Below, piece after piece: positions 44,520-53,923 of a stretch of 64,000 nt of DNA (position 1 is the stretch's first letter; the number at the start of each line of letters is the position of its first letter). A program made the position numbers and the translations under genes. Under the pieces are notes generated by a model. It worked only from the letters and a program-made list of their open reading frames with translations, was not told the DNA's origin and made no database searches. This DNA is from JBEEOW01 sp041191405 (GTDB taxonomy: Bacteria > Bacteroidota > Bacteroidia > Cytophagales > UBA9547): assembly GCA_041191405.1 (NCBI GenBank), contig JBEEOW010000005.1, forward strand, positions 1-64,000, written 5' to 3'.

Positions 44520-45956
44520 TTAAGCTAAATGCTTTTTATCAATTTTACCAACTGAAGTATATTTAAACTCATTAATACAAACTATATCAACTGGCATTTG
44601 AAAACGTGCAATTTTAGGTTTTAACCAATTCATTATTTGCAACTTATCAAATGGATTATTGGGTTTCATAGTTACAAATGCCTTTAATCTTTTCCCGAAA
44701 ACTGTATCGTCAACTGAAACTACAGCTACTTCTTCAATTGATTCATTTTGTTTTAAAACAATCTCTAAATCAGAAAAATACACATTTTCTCCTCCAGAAA
44801 CTATCATTTCATCGGTTCTACCTTTCAAAAAATAAATTCCATTTTCGTTTACAGTTGCCAAATCGCCAGTTTTTACCCAATCGCTTGATTTATTGCTCAT
44901 TGTCCAAGCACTTTTTATACACAACTCTCCTATTCCATTTTCTACATTTTCAATTTTTGCTTTTACACCTGTAATTGGCTTACCGATACAGTTTGAGTAC
45001 AATGTTAACATTTGAGAATCAGCGATAATGCAAAATCCAGCTTCACTGGTTCCATATAAATTGTATAAAATATTACCAAGTTTGGCAATGGTAAGTGTTA
45101 CAATATCCTCATCGAGTTTTGCTCCACCTGAAATAATGCATTTTAAAGATGTAAGAGAATATAGAGTTTCAAGCAATTTCCTCAACATTGTTGGCACTAA
45201 GGCAATAACTTCAATCTGTTCATTTTCAATTAATTTGCTAGCTTCGTTTGCATCAAATTTAGGTTGAATATATATTTTTGAACCTAAAAAAATAGACATT
45301 AACAGCGTAGCAAAACCAAATCCATGATAAATAGGCGTCGAAACAAAAACTGAATTATAATTTGCTAATTTCAATTTTGACAGCAAATAATAAAAAGGAA
45401 ACACGAATTGAAAAACAGCAGTAGTTCGTTCGGCAGTCTTAAATTTTCCAGAAGTTCCTCCTGTTAGTAATATTATTTTACTTAGAAAAACAGGTTTAAT
45501 TGTATGACAATCAAAATTTTCAATCTTATCATTCAAATTGAGTTTCGCAATGCTTGAAGTTAAATTTAACTCATTTTCAAAAACCAATAAATCAATATTT
45601 AATTGTAGAATCTGTTTATCAAGTTGCTCAACACTCAAATCTGGGTTTAAAATATACAATTTTGCTCCCAACCTCGAAAATGCAAATATGTATTTAACAG
45701 CTTCAATATTATTTCTACTTATAATTGCGACTTTTGAGGATTCTTTAATTCTATATTTTACTGATAAGTAAGCACTTAAAGCTTTTGAATCAAAGTATAA
45801 ATTTCGATAAGAAATAGATTTTCCCTGAAAAATAATACTAGCATTTGTTTTATAAAAATTTGAGGCAAAATTAAGTAAAGTCATCAAATTGATTCCTTCA
45901 TTAAAAATTGCTTTTATTAAAAAATAATATAACTTGGGGTTTAAAAACCTAATCAT
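44520..45956 (-). CDS. AMP-dependent acyl-CoA synthetase/ligase
   Basis: A 478-residue ANL-superfamily enzyme that activates a carboxylic acid with ATP. Motifs: the P-loop TGGTSGKFK (usual Pro replaced by Phe), GTSEAG, TGD, KGRTDEMIVSGGENV and the terminal VGKIDKK with the adenylation lysine. ATG 45956 overlaps the SDR stop by ATGA, so the pair is translated together. The substrate is unknown; SDR plus acyl-CoA ligase suggests modification of a fatty or aryl acid. Several consensus positions are loosely kept, so activity should not be assumed. Confidence 0.85.
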   Translation of the reverse strand: MIRFLNPKLYYFLIKAIFNEGINLMTLLNFASNFYKTNASIIFQGKSISYRNLYFDSKALSAYLSVKYRIKESSKVAIISRNNIEAVKYIFAFSRLGAKLYILNPDLSVEQLDKQILQLNIDLLVFENELNLTSSIAKLNLNDKIENFDCHTIKPVFLSKIILLTGGTSGKFKTAERTTAVFQFVFPFYYLLSKLKLANYNSVFVSTPIYHGFGFATLLMSIFLGSKIYIQPKFDANEASKLIENEQIEVIALVPTMLRKLLETLYSLTSLKCIISGGAKLDEDIVTLTIAKLGNILYNLYGTSEAGFCIIADSQMLTLYSNCIGKPITGVKAKIENVENGIGELCIKSAWTMSNKSSDWVKTGDLATVNENGIYFLKGRTDEMIVSGGENVYFSDLEIVLKQNESIEEVAVVSVDDTVFGKRLKAFVTMKPNNPFDKLQIMNWLKPKIARFQMPVDIVCINEFKYTSVGKIDKKHLA

Positions 45957-46801
45957 AACAAATTCTTTTTCAGTAAAATATATGATATTTTTGACCAAAA
46001 AGGTTTAAGTAAAAAATTACAAAAAATCAATCCATTCAACCACCAAGGTTTTATAGTTTCAGTTTTTGAAATAAATGCATTTGCAATTTTTATAGCAACA
46101 TGCTTAGGATGCATAGCAGGAAAAGATTGATAATGAGCTGTAGGTTTTATCATTCGGGTTCTAACCAATGGCAAATATACATTGGTACAAGTAATATTTT
46201 TAAGTTTTAATTCAGGAGAAATACTTAAAATCCATTGTTCCATTGCACATTTAGAAGCCTGATAAGCAGACCAATAAGGTGACACGTTTAACTTAACATT
46301 TAAAGCTGAAACATTAATTATTTGTCCTTTTGATTTTTCTAAATGGGGTAATAAACCCAAAATCAAATTTACATTTGCCAAGTAATTTAATGAAATGGTT
46401 CGAGTGAAATCATGGTATCTATCTACACTTTCAAAAATTGAGCGTCTAATGGATTTCCCAGCATTACAAACAATAAAATCTACAGTAAGATTAGTTTTAT
46501 AAATACTGGTAATCAATTCATTCACTTCATTTTCGTTGTATAAATCAGTAGCAAAAGTTAAAATTTGAGCGTCTGTATTTGATAAATTACTCTTTATTTG
46601 AGTTAATTTTTCTTCTGTTCTAGCAACAAGAATTAAATTAACTTTATAAGCCGACAAAATATAAGTCAGTTCCTCTCCAATACCAAAAGTAGCGCCTGTG
46701 ATTACTATGGTTTTATTTGTCAATACTTCACTTAAAACTTGATGTTTTAATGTTGTATTAGGAAATAAAATTTGCTCAAGAAAAGTATAATTAAAACTCA
46801 T
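45953..46801 (-). CDS. Short-chain dehydrogenase/reductase
   Basis: A 282-residue classical SDR. The cofactor loop is TGATFGIGEE, followed by NAG in CNAGKS, catalytic Ser in NVSALN and Y-x3-K in AYQASKCAM. It reduces or oxidises a keto/hydroxy group with NAD(P)H. The C-terminal 30 residues are hydrophobic (NGLIFCNFLLKPFW) and could anchor it at the membrane. It forms an operon with the acyl-CoA ligase downstream. Confidence 0.88.
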   Translation of the reverse strand: MSFNYTFLEQILFPNTTLKHQVLSEVLTNKTIVITGATFGIGEELTYILSAYKVNLILVARTEEKLTQIKSNLSNTDAQILTFATDLYNENEVNELITSIYKTNLTVDFIVCNAGKSIRRSIFESVDRYHDFTRTISLNYLANVNLILGLLPHLEKSKGQIINVSALNVKLNVSPYWSAYQASKCAMEQWILSISPELKLKNITCTNVYLPLVRTRMIKPTAHYQSFPAMHPKHVAIKIANAFISKTETIKPWWLNGLIFCNFLLKPFWSKISYILLKKNLL

Positions 46802-46822
46802 AAAAACCTGATTTTAAATAAA

Positions 46823-47416
46823 TTATTTCAACCTAACAAAGTAAATATATGCAGGAATTATATAGGTTTGTTTTCCATGTCCGTTGGTTTTAGGCGAAGA
46901 TGAATACATACTTATAATTCCTTTTTTAGTATCAATTGCTCTAACTATGCCACAATGCCCTACAAATTCTCCTCTGAAATTATTCCAAAATTGCACGAAA
47001 TCACCAGCTTTTACATCTTCAATTTTATCTATCGGAATACCAATTTTTGAATTTGTTAAGGAAGTATATACGCCTTTTGTCACAGGAGAATTAGCGTTGA
47101 GTAAATCTTCTATTTTCTTGTCAGTAATTATTCTAATATCAGATTTTTGCTTGTTATTGAGTGTAGTAAAATTGCTCAAAATTTTAATAACATACTCTGT
47201 ACAAACTGCAGTTTTATAAGTTGGCGAAATCTCTTTTCCATGTGCTTCTGCATATTTTAAAATCAACTTATTTTTAGCAGGAATATTTACAGTATCCATA
47301 GCTAAATCTTTGTAAATAAAAGCATTTACATATTTTCTAGCATTAGGAACACAGCATGTAAAAATGCTTGTAACAGCTAATAGGAGTACAATAATATAAA
47401 TAAAACTTTTTTTCAT
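46823..47416 (-). CDS. Exported papain-like (NlpC/P60 or CHAP-like) protein
   Basis: A 197-residue protein with an N-terminal hydrophobic signal ending TCC, probably a lipoprotein. A Cys/His pair in the right order suggests a papain-like fold: C72 in AVCTEYV at the start of a helix and H154 in VGHCGIV. AGDFVQFW in between is the usual beta-strand of NlpC/P60 and CHAP enzymes, which cut peptidoglycan peptides. This assignment is by motif only. It may form one transcription unit with the neighbouring SDR and saccharopine dehydrogenase-like genes, which are on the same strand with gaps of 15-21 bp. Confidence 0.6.
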   Translation of the reverse strand: MKKSFIYIIVLLLAVTSIFTCCVPNARKYVNAFIYKDLAMDTVNIPAKNKLILKYAEAHGKEISPTYKTAVCTEYVIKILSNFTTLNNKQKSDIRIITDKKIEDLLNANSPVTKGVYTSLTNSKIGIPIDKIEDVKAGDFVQFWNNFRGEFVGHCGIVRAIDTKKGIISMYSSSPKTNGHGKQTYIIPAYIYFVRLK

Positions 47417-47431
47417 TTAGTATTTAAATAA

Positions 47432-48748
47432 TCAACTCTCTACAAACTTAATTCCTTTTGATTCAATAAATTGAGTGATAGGTTCATACAATTTTTTATC
47501 AAGTGGCAAATGAATACCAGGTTTATTCCATTGTTTGGTTAAAACCAATTCAGTTGCTTTGGCTAGAGGCAAACCAACAGTTTTAGCCATGGCAGTTAAA
47601 TTTTCATCTTCGCCAATTACATCTAAACTAGCTCTTAAAGTATGTTTTTGGTTATTCAAAAGGTATTCAAATTCATGAATCATAATAATTCTGTCCTTAT
47701 CCCCTACCTCAAGTTTCCATTTTTGTTCTAAAAGTGCCTGTAAATGAGCGGCTGGCGAAACATTGCTTAAAGTTAAAGTTTCATCATTAAAAATGCCCAA
47801 CCAAACCAATTTTTGAAAAGCTTCATTATTCATTGAAATGTTTAAATAATCAGCCACTTCTTGTTGTAAATCATTGCTTTTAGTGGGCGTAAAAGCAGAA
47901 ATTAATTGTTTCCAAGTTTTGATAGATGAAGGAATAATAAAAGAATCATCTGTCAAACCAAGTTTAACCAATAAATGCCAAGCTTTACAATACCCCTCTC
48001 CTCTTAAAGTTCCTCTAACAAAAGTTTCAATTTGAGGTAAATCATAAATGGGTAAATACGACAATGAATCTCTATTGGCATAGCCTTCAAAAACACCCAT
48101 TTCACCTAAATCAAATTGCTGTGCAGAGTTAAACAACTGTTGGTAAGGAATATATTTAATATTACCAGCATCTAAATATTGTGCAGTACCTTGCCCAGCA
48201 AGAATCACATTTCGAGGGTTCCAACTAAATTTGTAGTGCCAAGGATTGGTATCATTTTCGGGTGCAACCAAACCGCCACAAAATGATTTAAATGAGGTAA
48301 TTATACCACCTTTGTTTTTAATTCTTTCAATAATTTCGAGTGCCGAAAAATGGTCAATTCCTGGATCTAAACCACATTCCATCAATACAGTTATACCTTT
48401 TTCAATGACTTGTGATTCATATTTTTTTATTTCGGCTGTGGCATACGATGCTGTGAGCATATCTTTCCCTAAAAAAATACAAGTTTCTAAAACCAAAGGG
48501 TGCAAAAATGCAGGCAACATAGAAACCACAACATCAGCCTGATTAACAAGCGAATGCAAAGCATCTTTGTCTTTTACATCAAAAGGCAAAGCCTGAGAAT
48601 TTGTAAAAGATGCAATTTTTTGCGTAGCTATTTTAATATTTGGGTCAGCAACAATGAGTTTAAAACATTGTGAATCAACATAATTCCCTAAATAATCAAT
48701 TAAAGCACCTGCCGACTTGCCAGCACCTAATACCAAAATAGTTTTCAT
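47432..48748 (-). CDS. Saccharopine dehydrogenase family oxidoreductase
   Basis: A 438-residue protein with an N-terminal Rossmann fold (TILVLGAGKSAGAL), the family segment MLPAFLHPLVLETC, ECGLDPGIDHFSA, and a C-terminal domain containing FCGGLVAPENDTNPWHYKFSW and FVRGTLRGEGYC. These are hallmarks of saccharopine reductase/dehydrogenase (LYS9-like). It would act in lysine degradation or a related amino-acid pathway; no partner is next to it. Confidence 0.87.
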   Translation of the reverse strand: MKTILVLGAGKSAGALIDYLGNYVDSQCFKLIVADPNIKIATQKIASFTNSQALPFDVKDKDALHSLVNQADVVVSMLPAFLHPLVLETCIFLGKDMLTASYATAEIKKYESQVIEKGITVLMECGLDPGIDHFSALEIIERIKNKGGIITSFKSFCGGLVAPENDTNPWHYKFSWNPRNVILAGQGTAQYLDAGNIKYIPYQQLFNSAQQFDLGEMGVFEGYANRDSLSYLPIYDLPQIETFVRGTLRGEGYCKAWHLLVKLGLTDDSFIIPSSIKTWKQLISAFTPTKSNDLQQEVADYLNISMNNEAFQKLVWLGIFNDETLTLSNVSPAAHLQALLEQKWKLEVGDKDRIIMIHEFEYLLNNQKHTLRASLDVIGEDENLTAMAKTVGLPLAKATELVLTKQWNKPGIHLPLDKKLYEPITQFIESKGIKFVES

Positions 48749-48904
48749 AGCTTCAACATTTATTTGTACTCTTTCGGTAAAAGTACTAAAAGGTTTTGTT
48801 TACTAGTAATAAATGTATTTTTTTGTTAGAATTGTGAATTATTGAAATTAAATTTTAAATAAAACCGAATTTGAAAATATCAAGAATTAAAACAATTCTT
48901 TACT

Positions 48905-49669
48905 ATGAAAAAACATCCTTTAGAAATAATAGCAAATGATTGGACTAGTCAATCAGAACTATATTTCAACGACTTAGAAGTATCAACACAATTCTATTTA
49001 TTAAATTATAAATATCATTTTACTCCAATTAAAGAATGGACAACCCCTTCACTTATCAAGTGTTCAAAAGAATTTGCAAAAGGAAATTTTGGTTTTGAAA
49101 GTTCGTTTATTGGTATAGAAGCATTTCATGAACTCTTTTCTGAAAATTCATTTCCTAAAGATTTACCTGAAAAAATAATTTTTACTTTACCTAAAAATAA
49201 AAAATTGACAGATTTTATTAGTGCAGGTTTCTTATCTAATTACGGTTTTTTAGTTTCAGAAAAAGCATTAAATATTATATTAAAATTCAATATTGGTAAT
49301 TATAAAACATATAATGTCGACGTTATTCACAAAGACGAATTATATTATAATTATTATTTGTTTGTATTTAAAAATGATTTATCGAATTACATCGATTTTA
49401 AAACTTCTCAATTCTTTTATCAAGAAGAATATCTTGATTTTGAGTCAAGGAAACCATTATCAATAAACTCCGAAGAGGACTATATGCAATTCTCAGAGAC
49501 TGAAAGAGAATATATTCATGCTAAATCATTTTCATTAAAAGGTAATTTAAAGCCAGATTTATTCTCAATTGACAAATTTATATTTGGAGACACATTTATT
49601 TCTAAAAATTTAATTGAAGAATTATCTGTTTGTTCAGGCTTGAAAATTGAAGAAACTAAACGAATGTAG
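48905..49669 (+). CDS. Hypothetical protein resembling DUF1629/Imm11-type immunity proteins
   Basis: A 254-residue soluble protein. The middle FLVSEKALNIILKFNI and the C-terminal KPDLFSIDKFIFGDTFISKNLIEELSV resemble DUF1629/Imm43-type immunity proteins, which end in a similar pattern (pDlF, then a segment saying a ligand is a sequestered toxin). No toxin gene is adjacent, so an orphan immunity gene or an unrelated protein is equally possible. Family assignment is by eye and weak. Confidence 0.55.
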   Translation: MKKHPLEIIANDWTSQSELYFNDLEVSTQFYLLNYKYHFTPIKEWTTPSLIKCSKEFAKGNFGFESSFIGIEAFHELFSENSFPKDLPEKIIFTLPKNKKLTDFISAGFLSNYGFLVSEKALNIILKFNIGNYKTYNVDVIHKDELYYNYYLFVFKNDLSNYIDFKTSQFFYQEEYLDFESRKPLSINSEEDYMQFSETEREYIHAKSFSLKGNLKPDLFSIDKFIFGDTFISKNLIEELSVCSGLKIEETKRM

Positions 49670-49993
49670 TATGTTAATATTTATAATTTCCCGCTCTTCC
49701 ACTTCTTCCCTTAAAAAATTAACAAAAAAAAACAACACTAAACACATTAATTATTAAGTATTTATACAAATATCAAATTTACAGCTAGGAATTCAAAATT
49801 GCATTTTTCAAATAACGTAAACTAACTTAAAGTTGTGTAAGTTATTAGAAAATAACTAGAATAGCTGAATAAGCTTTTGCTTTTTATTTGTTATGGAAAG
49901 ATTTATGTATATTCATTTCTAGCATTTTAATTTTTAGTTACGCATAAAAATAATTAGTTTCTATGCTATTTTTATTTTCAATTGCAAACCCTT

Positions 49994-50021
49994 ACTAGCT
50001 ACCAAAATTTTGGTAGTTAGT
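49994..50021. promoter_or_regulatory. 28-bp palindrome upstream of the siderophore receptor
   Basis: ACTAGCTACCAAAA (49994-50007) and TTTTGGTAGTTAGT (50008-50021) are complementary at 13 of 14 positions with no spacer. The perfect inner part is CTACCAAAATTTTGGTAG. It lies 41 bp upstream of the -7 box: a candidate activator or repressor site. Confidence 0.55.
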
Positions 50022-50061
50022 TTACTTTTATTTGAGTATTTCTATCTCCTAAATTCAAGTT

Positions 50062-50069
50062 TACATTTG
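50062..50069 (+). promoter_or_regulatory. -7 box of the siderophore receptor
   Basis: TACATTTG is a full match to TAnnTTTG, 37 bp before ATG 50107. Confidence 0.5.
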
Positions 50070-50106
50070 CATATCTTATTTATAATAATTCTAAATAATA
50101 ATTCAA

Positions 50107-52560
50107 ATGAAGACAAGAATACTATTCAAAAGTATCAATTTCAACAAAATAATAGGTTTTGCTATTATTTATTTACTAAGTTCAACAGCATTAATTGCAC
50201 AAAACAATATACCTACAGGCTCAATTAAGGGCAAAATAGTAAGTGCAGATAGCTTACCTGCAAAGTATGTAGTAGTTAAAGTTAAAGATTTAAAAAAGGG
50301 AACTACAACTGATTCAAAAGGTGAATTTGAAATAAAACATATTCCAGAAGGTAATCAAACTATAATTATTCAAATTTTAGGCTTCGAAAACCTAGAAAAT
50401 CAAGTTGTTGTAAAAGCAAATGAAGTAAGTATTGTACCTCAAATTTGGTTAAAGGAAGATGTAAAAGTACTACAAGAAGTTATTATCAATGGCCAAAGGA
50501 ATAAATTCAATGACAAAGAAAGTGATTATATTGGTCGATTGCCTTTGTCAAATATTGAAAACCCTCAAGCTTATAATGCTGTAAGCAAGGATTTAATGAA
50601 AGAACAAGTGATTGTAAATTTTGATGATGCACTAAAAAATGCACCAGGTGTAAATAAACTTTGGACGTCAACAGGTAGAGGAAATGATGGGGCTGGGTAT
50701 TTTTCAATGAGAGGTTTTAGTGTACAACCAACTATGATTAATGGAGTTGCCGGACAAACTAATGGTGGAGTTGACCCATCAAATATTGAAAGGATTGAAA
50801 CAATTAAAGGTCCCTCAGGTACATTATTTGGAAGTAGTTTAATTTCATTTGGTGGCTTAATAAATATTGTTACCAAAAAACCTTACGAAACTTTTGGAGG
50901 AGAAATCAACTACACTGGTGGTAGTTATGATTTAAATCGAGTTACAGTTGATGTAAATACTCCAGTAAATAAACAGAAAACATTATTTGTTCGATTAAAT
51001 GGTGCTACACATTATGAAGGTAGTTTTCAAGATGCAGGATTTAAAAAATCAAATTTCCTTGCACCAAGTATTTTATATAAAGCTAGTAATAGATTAAGTT
51101 TCAGTGTTAATATTGAAATGTATTCATCTGAAGGAACTAACCCCTTGATGGTTTTCTTAAATCGTAGTCGTAAATTATATGCTACCAACATCGACGAATT
51201 ACAATTTAACTTTAATAGATCATATACAAGTAACGATATTACAGTTAAAAACACCACACTAAATATTTTTGGTCAGGCAAATTATAAAATATCTGACAAA
51301 TGGACTTCGCAAACAAATATTTCAAGAAGTGTTAGAAAATCAGATGGTTACTATTCGTATATCATGTATTTACAACCAACAAATGATACACTTATTAGTA
51401 GATACATCAGTGATTTAAATTCAACTTCAACAACTACTAATATTCAACAAAACTTTATAGGAGATTTTAAAATTGGTAAATTTAGAAATAGAGTTGTAGC
51501 TGGATTTGACATTTTACATACTCAAATAAAAGATAATAGTTCGGCTTATGTTGAGTTCGACAAAGTTAATACTGCTAACAAAAAAGATTCTAGATATAAA
51601 TTATTGAATCAACAGGCTTTGGATTCAAAAATTGCTTCAAACACAAGTCCAACTAAATCAGGTTCTGAATCAATAACTTACAGCGCCTATATTTCTGATG
51701 TATTTAATATTACCCCAAAATTGTTGGTAATGGCAAGTTTACGAGCTGATAAATTTGTAAACATAGGAAGTTATAATTATGCAATTGATACAGTTACAGG
51801 AAAATATGAACAAACTGCATTATCGCCAAAATTAGGTTTAGTGTACCAAGTGATAAAAGATAAAGTAGCTGTATTTGGGAACTATATGAATGGTTTTAAA
51901 AACGTAGCACCAATTACACAAGCATTACCAGATATTAATGGAACATTCAAACCACAAAATGCAAATCAATTTGAAGCAGGTTTGAAATTAGATTTATTAC
52001 AAAATAGATTAAGCCTTACATCAAGTTATTACGATATCTTAGTAACTAATATGACTCGTTCTGAATCAATTGAAAGAGATGGTAAGACCTACAATATTAC
52101 AGTACAAAATGGATCTCAAAGTAGTAAAGGTGTTGAATTTGATTTAGTTGCAAATCCTATTGATGGTTTAAACTTGATATTGGGATATGGATTTAACGAA
52201 AGTAAAAATGTGAAAACTGCCGCTACAATTGAAGGTAGAAGACCAACAAGTGCTGGACCAGAAAAATTAGCAACCGCATGGATAAGTTATTCATTAACAA
52301 AAGGATTGCTAAAAGGTTTGGGCTTAGGTTTTGGTGGAAATTACGCAAGTGAAAATAAAATAACAAACAGTGCACCAACTGGTGAGTTCACTTTACCATC
52401 CTATATAGTGTTAAACTCGGGGATATTTTACAATACAAAATCATACAGATTAAGTTTAAAAGTTGACAATTTAACCAACGAAAAATACTTTACTGGTTGG
52501 TCAACGATTGAACAACAAATGCCAAGAAGATTTTTAGCAAGTGTAGCTTATAAATTTTAA
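50107..52560 (+). CDS. TonB-dependent siderophore receptor
   Basis: An 817-residue outer-membrane receptor: signal peptide (about 1-32, STALIAQ), carboxypeptidase-like domain (about 38-115), plug domain (about 140-260: NVPGVN-type KNAPGVNKLW, IETIKGPSGTLFGS, GGLINIVTKKP) and a barrel ending VAYKF. IETIKGPSGTLFG, SFGGLINIVTKKP and late barrel segments such as GFKNVAPITQ and KPQNANQFEAGLK are typical of ferric siderophore receptors. The PepSY protein behind it, probably a ferric-siderophore reductase, supports iron. A long hairpin separates the two. Confidence 0.9.
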   Translation: MKTRILFKSINFNKIIGFAIIYLLSSTALIAQNNIPTGSIKGKIVSADSLPAKYVVVKVKDLKKGTTTDSKGEFEIKHIPEGNQTIIIQILGFENLENQVVVKANEVSIVPQIWLKEDVKVLQEVIINGQRNKFNDKESDYIGRLPLSNIENPQAYNAVSKDLMKEQVIVNFDDALKNAPGVNKLWTSTGRGNDGAGYFSMRGFSVQPTMINGVAGQTNGGVDPSNIERIETIKGPSGTLFGSSLISFGGLINIVTKKPYETFGGEINYTGGSYDLNRVTVDVNTPVNKQKTLFVRLNGATHYEGSFQDAGFKKSNFLAPSILYKASNRLSFSVNIEMYSSEGTNPLMVFLNRSRKLYATNIDELQFNFNRSYTSNDITVKNTTLNIFGQANYKISDKWTSQTNISRSVRKSDGYYSYIMYLQPTNDTLISRYISDLNSTSTTTNIQQNFIGDFKIGKFRNRVVAGFDILHTQIKDNSSAYVEFDKVNTANKKDSRYKLLNQQALDSKIASNTSPTKSGSESITYSAYISDVFNITPKLLVMASLRADKFVNIGSYNYAIDTVTGKYEQTALSPKLGLVYQVIKDKVAVFGNYMNGFKNVAPITQALPDINGTFKPQNANQFEAGLKLDLLQNRLSLTSSYYDILVTNMTRSESIERDGKTYNITVQNGSQSSKGVEFDLVANPIDGLNLILGYGFNESKNVKTAATIEGRRPTSAGPEKLATAWISYSLTKGLLKGLGLGFGGNYASENKITNSAPTGEFTLPSYIVLNSGIFYNTKSYRLSLKVDNLTNEKYFTGWSTIEQQMPRRFLASVAYKF

Positions 52561-52569
52561 TTAACACTC

Positions 52570-52621
52570 TACAAAGTATTAGCTACTAGAAGTTTAAATA
52601 TTTTAGTACTAATACTTTGTA
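52570..52621 (+). other. Long hairpin between the receptor and the PepSY gene
   Basis: Left arm 52570-52588 and right arm 52604-52621 are complementary over 18 pairs with one extra base. No T-tract follows, so it probably protects or processes the receptor mRNA rather than terminating it. It could lower expression of the PepSY gene relative to the receptor. Confidence 0.6.
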
Positions 52622-52634
52622 TTAATTTAAAACA

Positions 52635-53810
52635 ATGAATCAATTCAAAAAAATAATCGGCAAACTACACCTTTGGCTCGGACTAATATCAGGGTTAATA
52701 GTATTTATTGTAAGTATTACAGGTTGTATTTATGTATTTAAAGATGAAATTCAAAACTTTCAAAGAAAGGATTATATTTATCATGGTGAAACAAATATAG
52801 AACAGAAAAATACATTGCCTATAAGTCAGTTAGAATCAAAAATCACTAAACAAGTACACGAAAAATACCAATTACATTGGGTAGATATACCTCTCGACAA
52901 AAGTACTTCTTACCAATTTCATTATTATGAATCTAATCCAGATGGCTGGAATTATTTTCAACAATTGGTCATTTATAAAACAGTTTATGTAAACCCATTT
53001 ACAGGTAAAGTGTTAGCTGTGATTGATGAAAAAAATAGTTTTTTTAATATCGTAAAATTTATTCATTGGAGCTTACTTTTAAAAAAAGAATGGGGAACTT
53101 ATCTAATCGGTATTCCTACTTTAATATTCGTGTTTATGCTTATTTCAGGCATTATATTATGGTGGCCAAGAAATAAAAATGGTGTAAAACAACGCTTTAC
53201 TTTTCAGTGGAGTAATGTTAAAAATTGGAAAAGAAAAAATTATGATTTACACAATATATTAGGGTTTTATGCTTCTATAATTGCTTTTGTGATTTCTTTT
53301 ACTGGTTTATTTTATGCTTTCACTATAATTAAAGCATTTGTATATTTTACATTTTCTAGTGGCGAAACTACTTATCCAGATTTTTCTCATATCAAAACTA
53401 AAGCCCCAATAGAGCAAAAATCACCTTTCACAATTGATAAAATTGCGGCTAAAGTTGAGCAAGTATATCCTCTTGTACATTCTTATAGTTTTGATTTAGG
53501 ACACCCACATCTTGACGACCATAAGCATCCTAATTTTTCAATTTATGTAAAAGAATTGAGTTATGCTTATTATAAAAGTCATTCTATAATTTTCGACGAA
53601 AACTCTGGAGAACTACTACATATACATGCTCATAATGATAAAAATTGGGGTGAAAAAATGACTTCAGCTAATTATGACATTCATGTAGGAGCAATTGGTG
53701 GTTTTGTAGGCAAATGTATCGCTTTTTTCGCAAGCTTAATTGCTGCCAGTTTACCTGTTACAGGATTCATGATTTGGTGGGGACGAAAAAGAAAAAAGGT
53801 GTTAGTCTGA
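52635..53810 (+). CDS. PepSY-associated membrane protein, putative siderophore iron reductase
   Basis: A 391-residue inner-membrane protein with four hydrophobic segments: about 8-35, 150-180, 205-235 and 360-380. KLHLWLGLISGLIVFIVSITG is the first PepSY_TM helix, and histidines within or near the membrane (HLW, IHWSLL, HDIHVG-like DIHVGA) could bind heme. Members next to siderophore receptors are thought to reduce ferric siderophores. It follows the receptor by 74 bp on the same strand. Confidence 0.85.
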   Translation: MNQFKKIIGKLHLWLGLISGLIVFIVSITGCIYVFKDEIQNFQRKDYIYHGETNIEQKNTLPISQLESKITKQVHEKYQLHWVDIPLDKSTSYQFHYYESNPDGWNYFQQLVIYKTVYVNPFTGKVLAVIDEKNSFFNIVKFIHWSLLLKKEWGTYLIGIPTLIFVFMLISGIILWWPRNKNGVKQRFTFQWSNVKNWKRKNYDLHNILGFYASIIAFVISFTGLFYAFTIIKAFVYFTFSSGETTYPDFSHIKTKAPIEQKSPFTIDKIAAKVEQVYPLVHSYSFDLGHPHLDDHKHPNFSIYVKELSYAYYKSHSIIFDENSGELLHIHAHNDKNWGEKMTSANYDIHVGAIGGFVGKCIAFFASLIAASLPVTGFMIWWGRKRKKVLV

Positions 53811-53870
53811 AAAATCAAATGTTTAATAAAGTAATTGTTAAGCAAGTACACTATTGATAAATATATAAAT

Positions 53871-53908
53871 GCATTTACACAAGTTTAAACAAAACCTCTG
53901 GTAAATGC
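53871..53908. terminator. Possible terminator between convergent genes
   Basis: GCATTTAC (53871-53878) and GTAAATGC (53901-53908) form an 8-bp stem with a 22-nt loop, followed by TTTATT. Weak. Confidence 0.4.
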
Positions 53909-53923
53909 TTTATTCAATTTATT

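Larger units (their letters stand above)
49670..50106. other. Long upstream region of the siderophore receptor
   Basis: 437 bp without a supported gene. It contains the palindrome at 49994-50021 and a -7 box TACATTTG at 50062-50069, 37 bp before the receptor start. No matching -33 box at the standard spacing. Confidence 0.55.
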
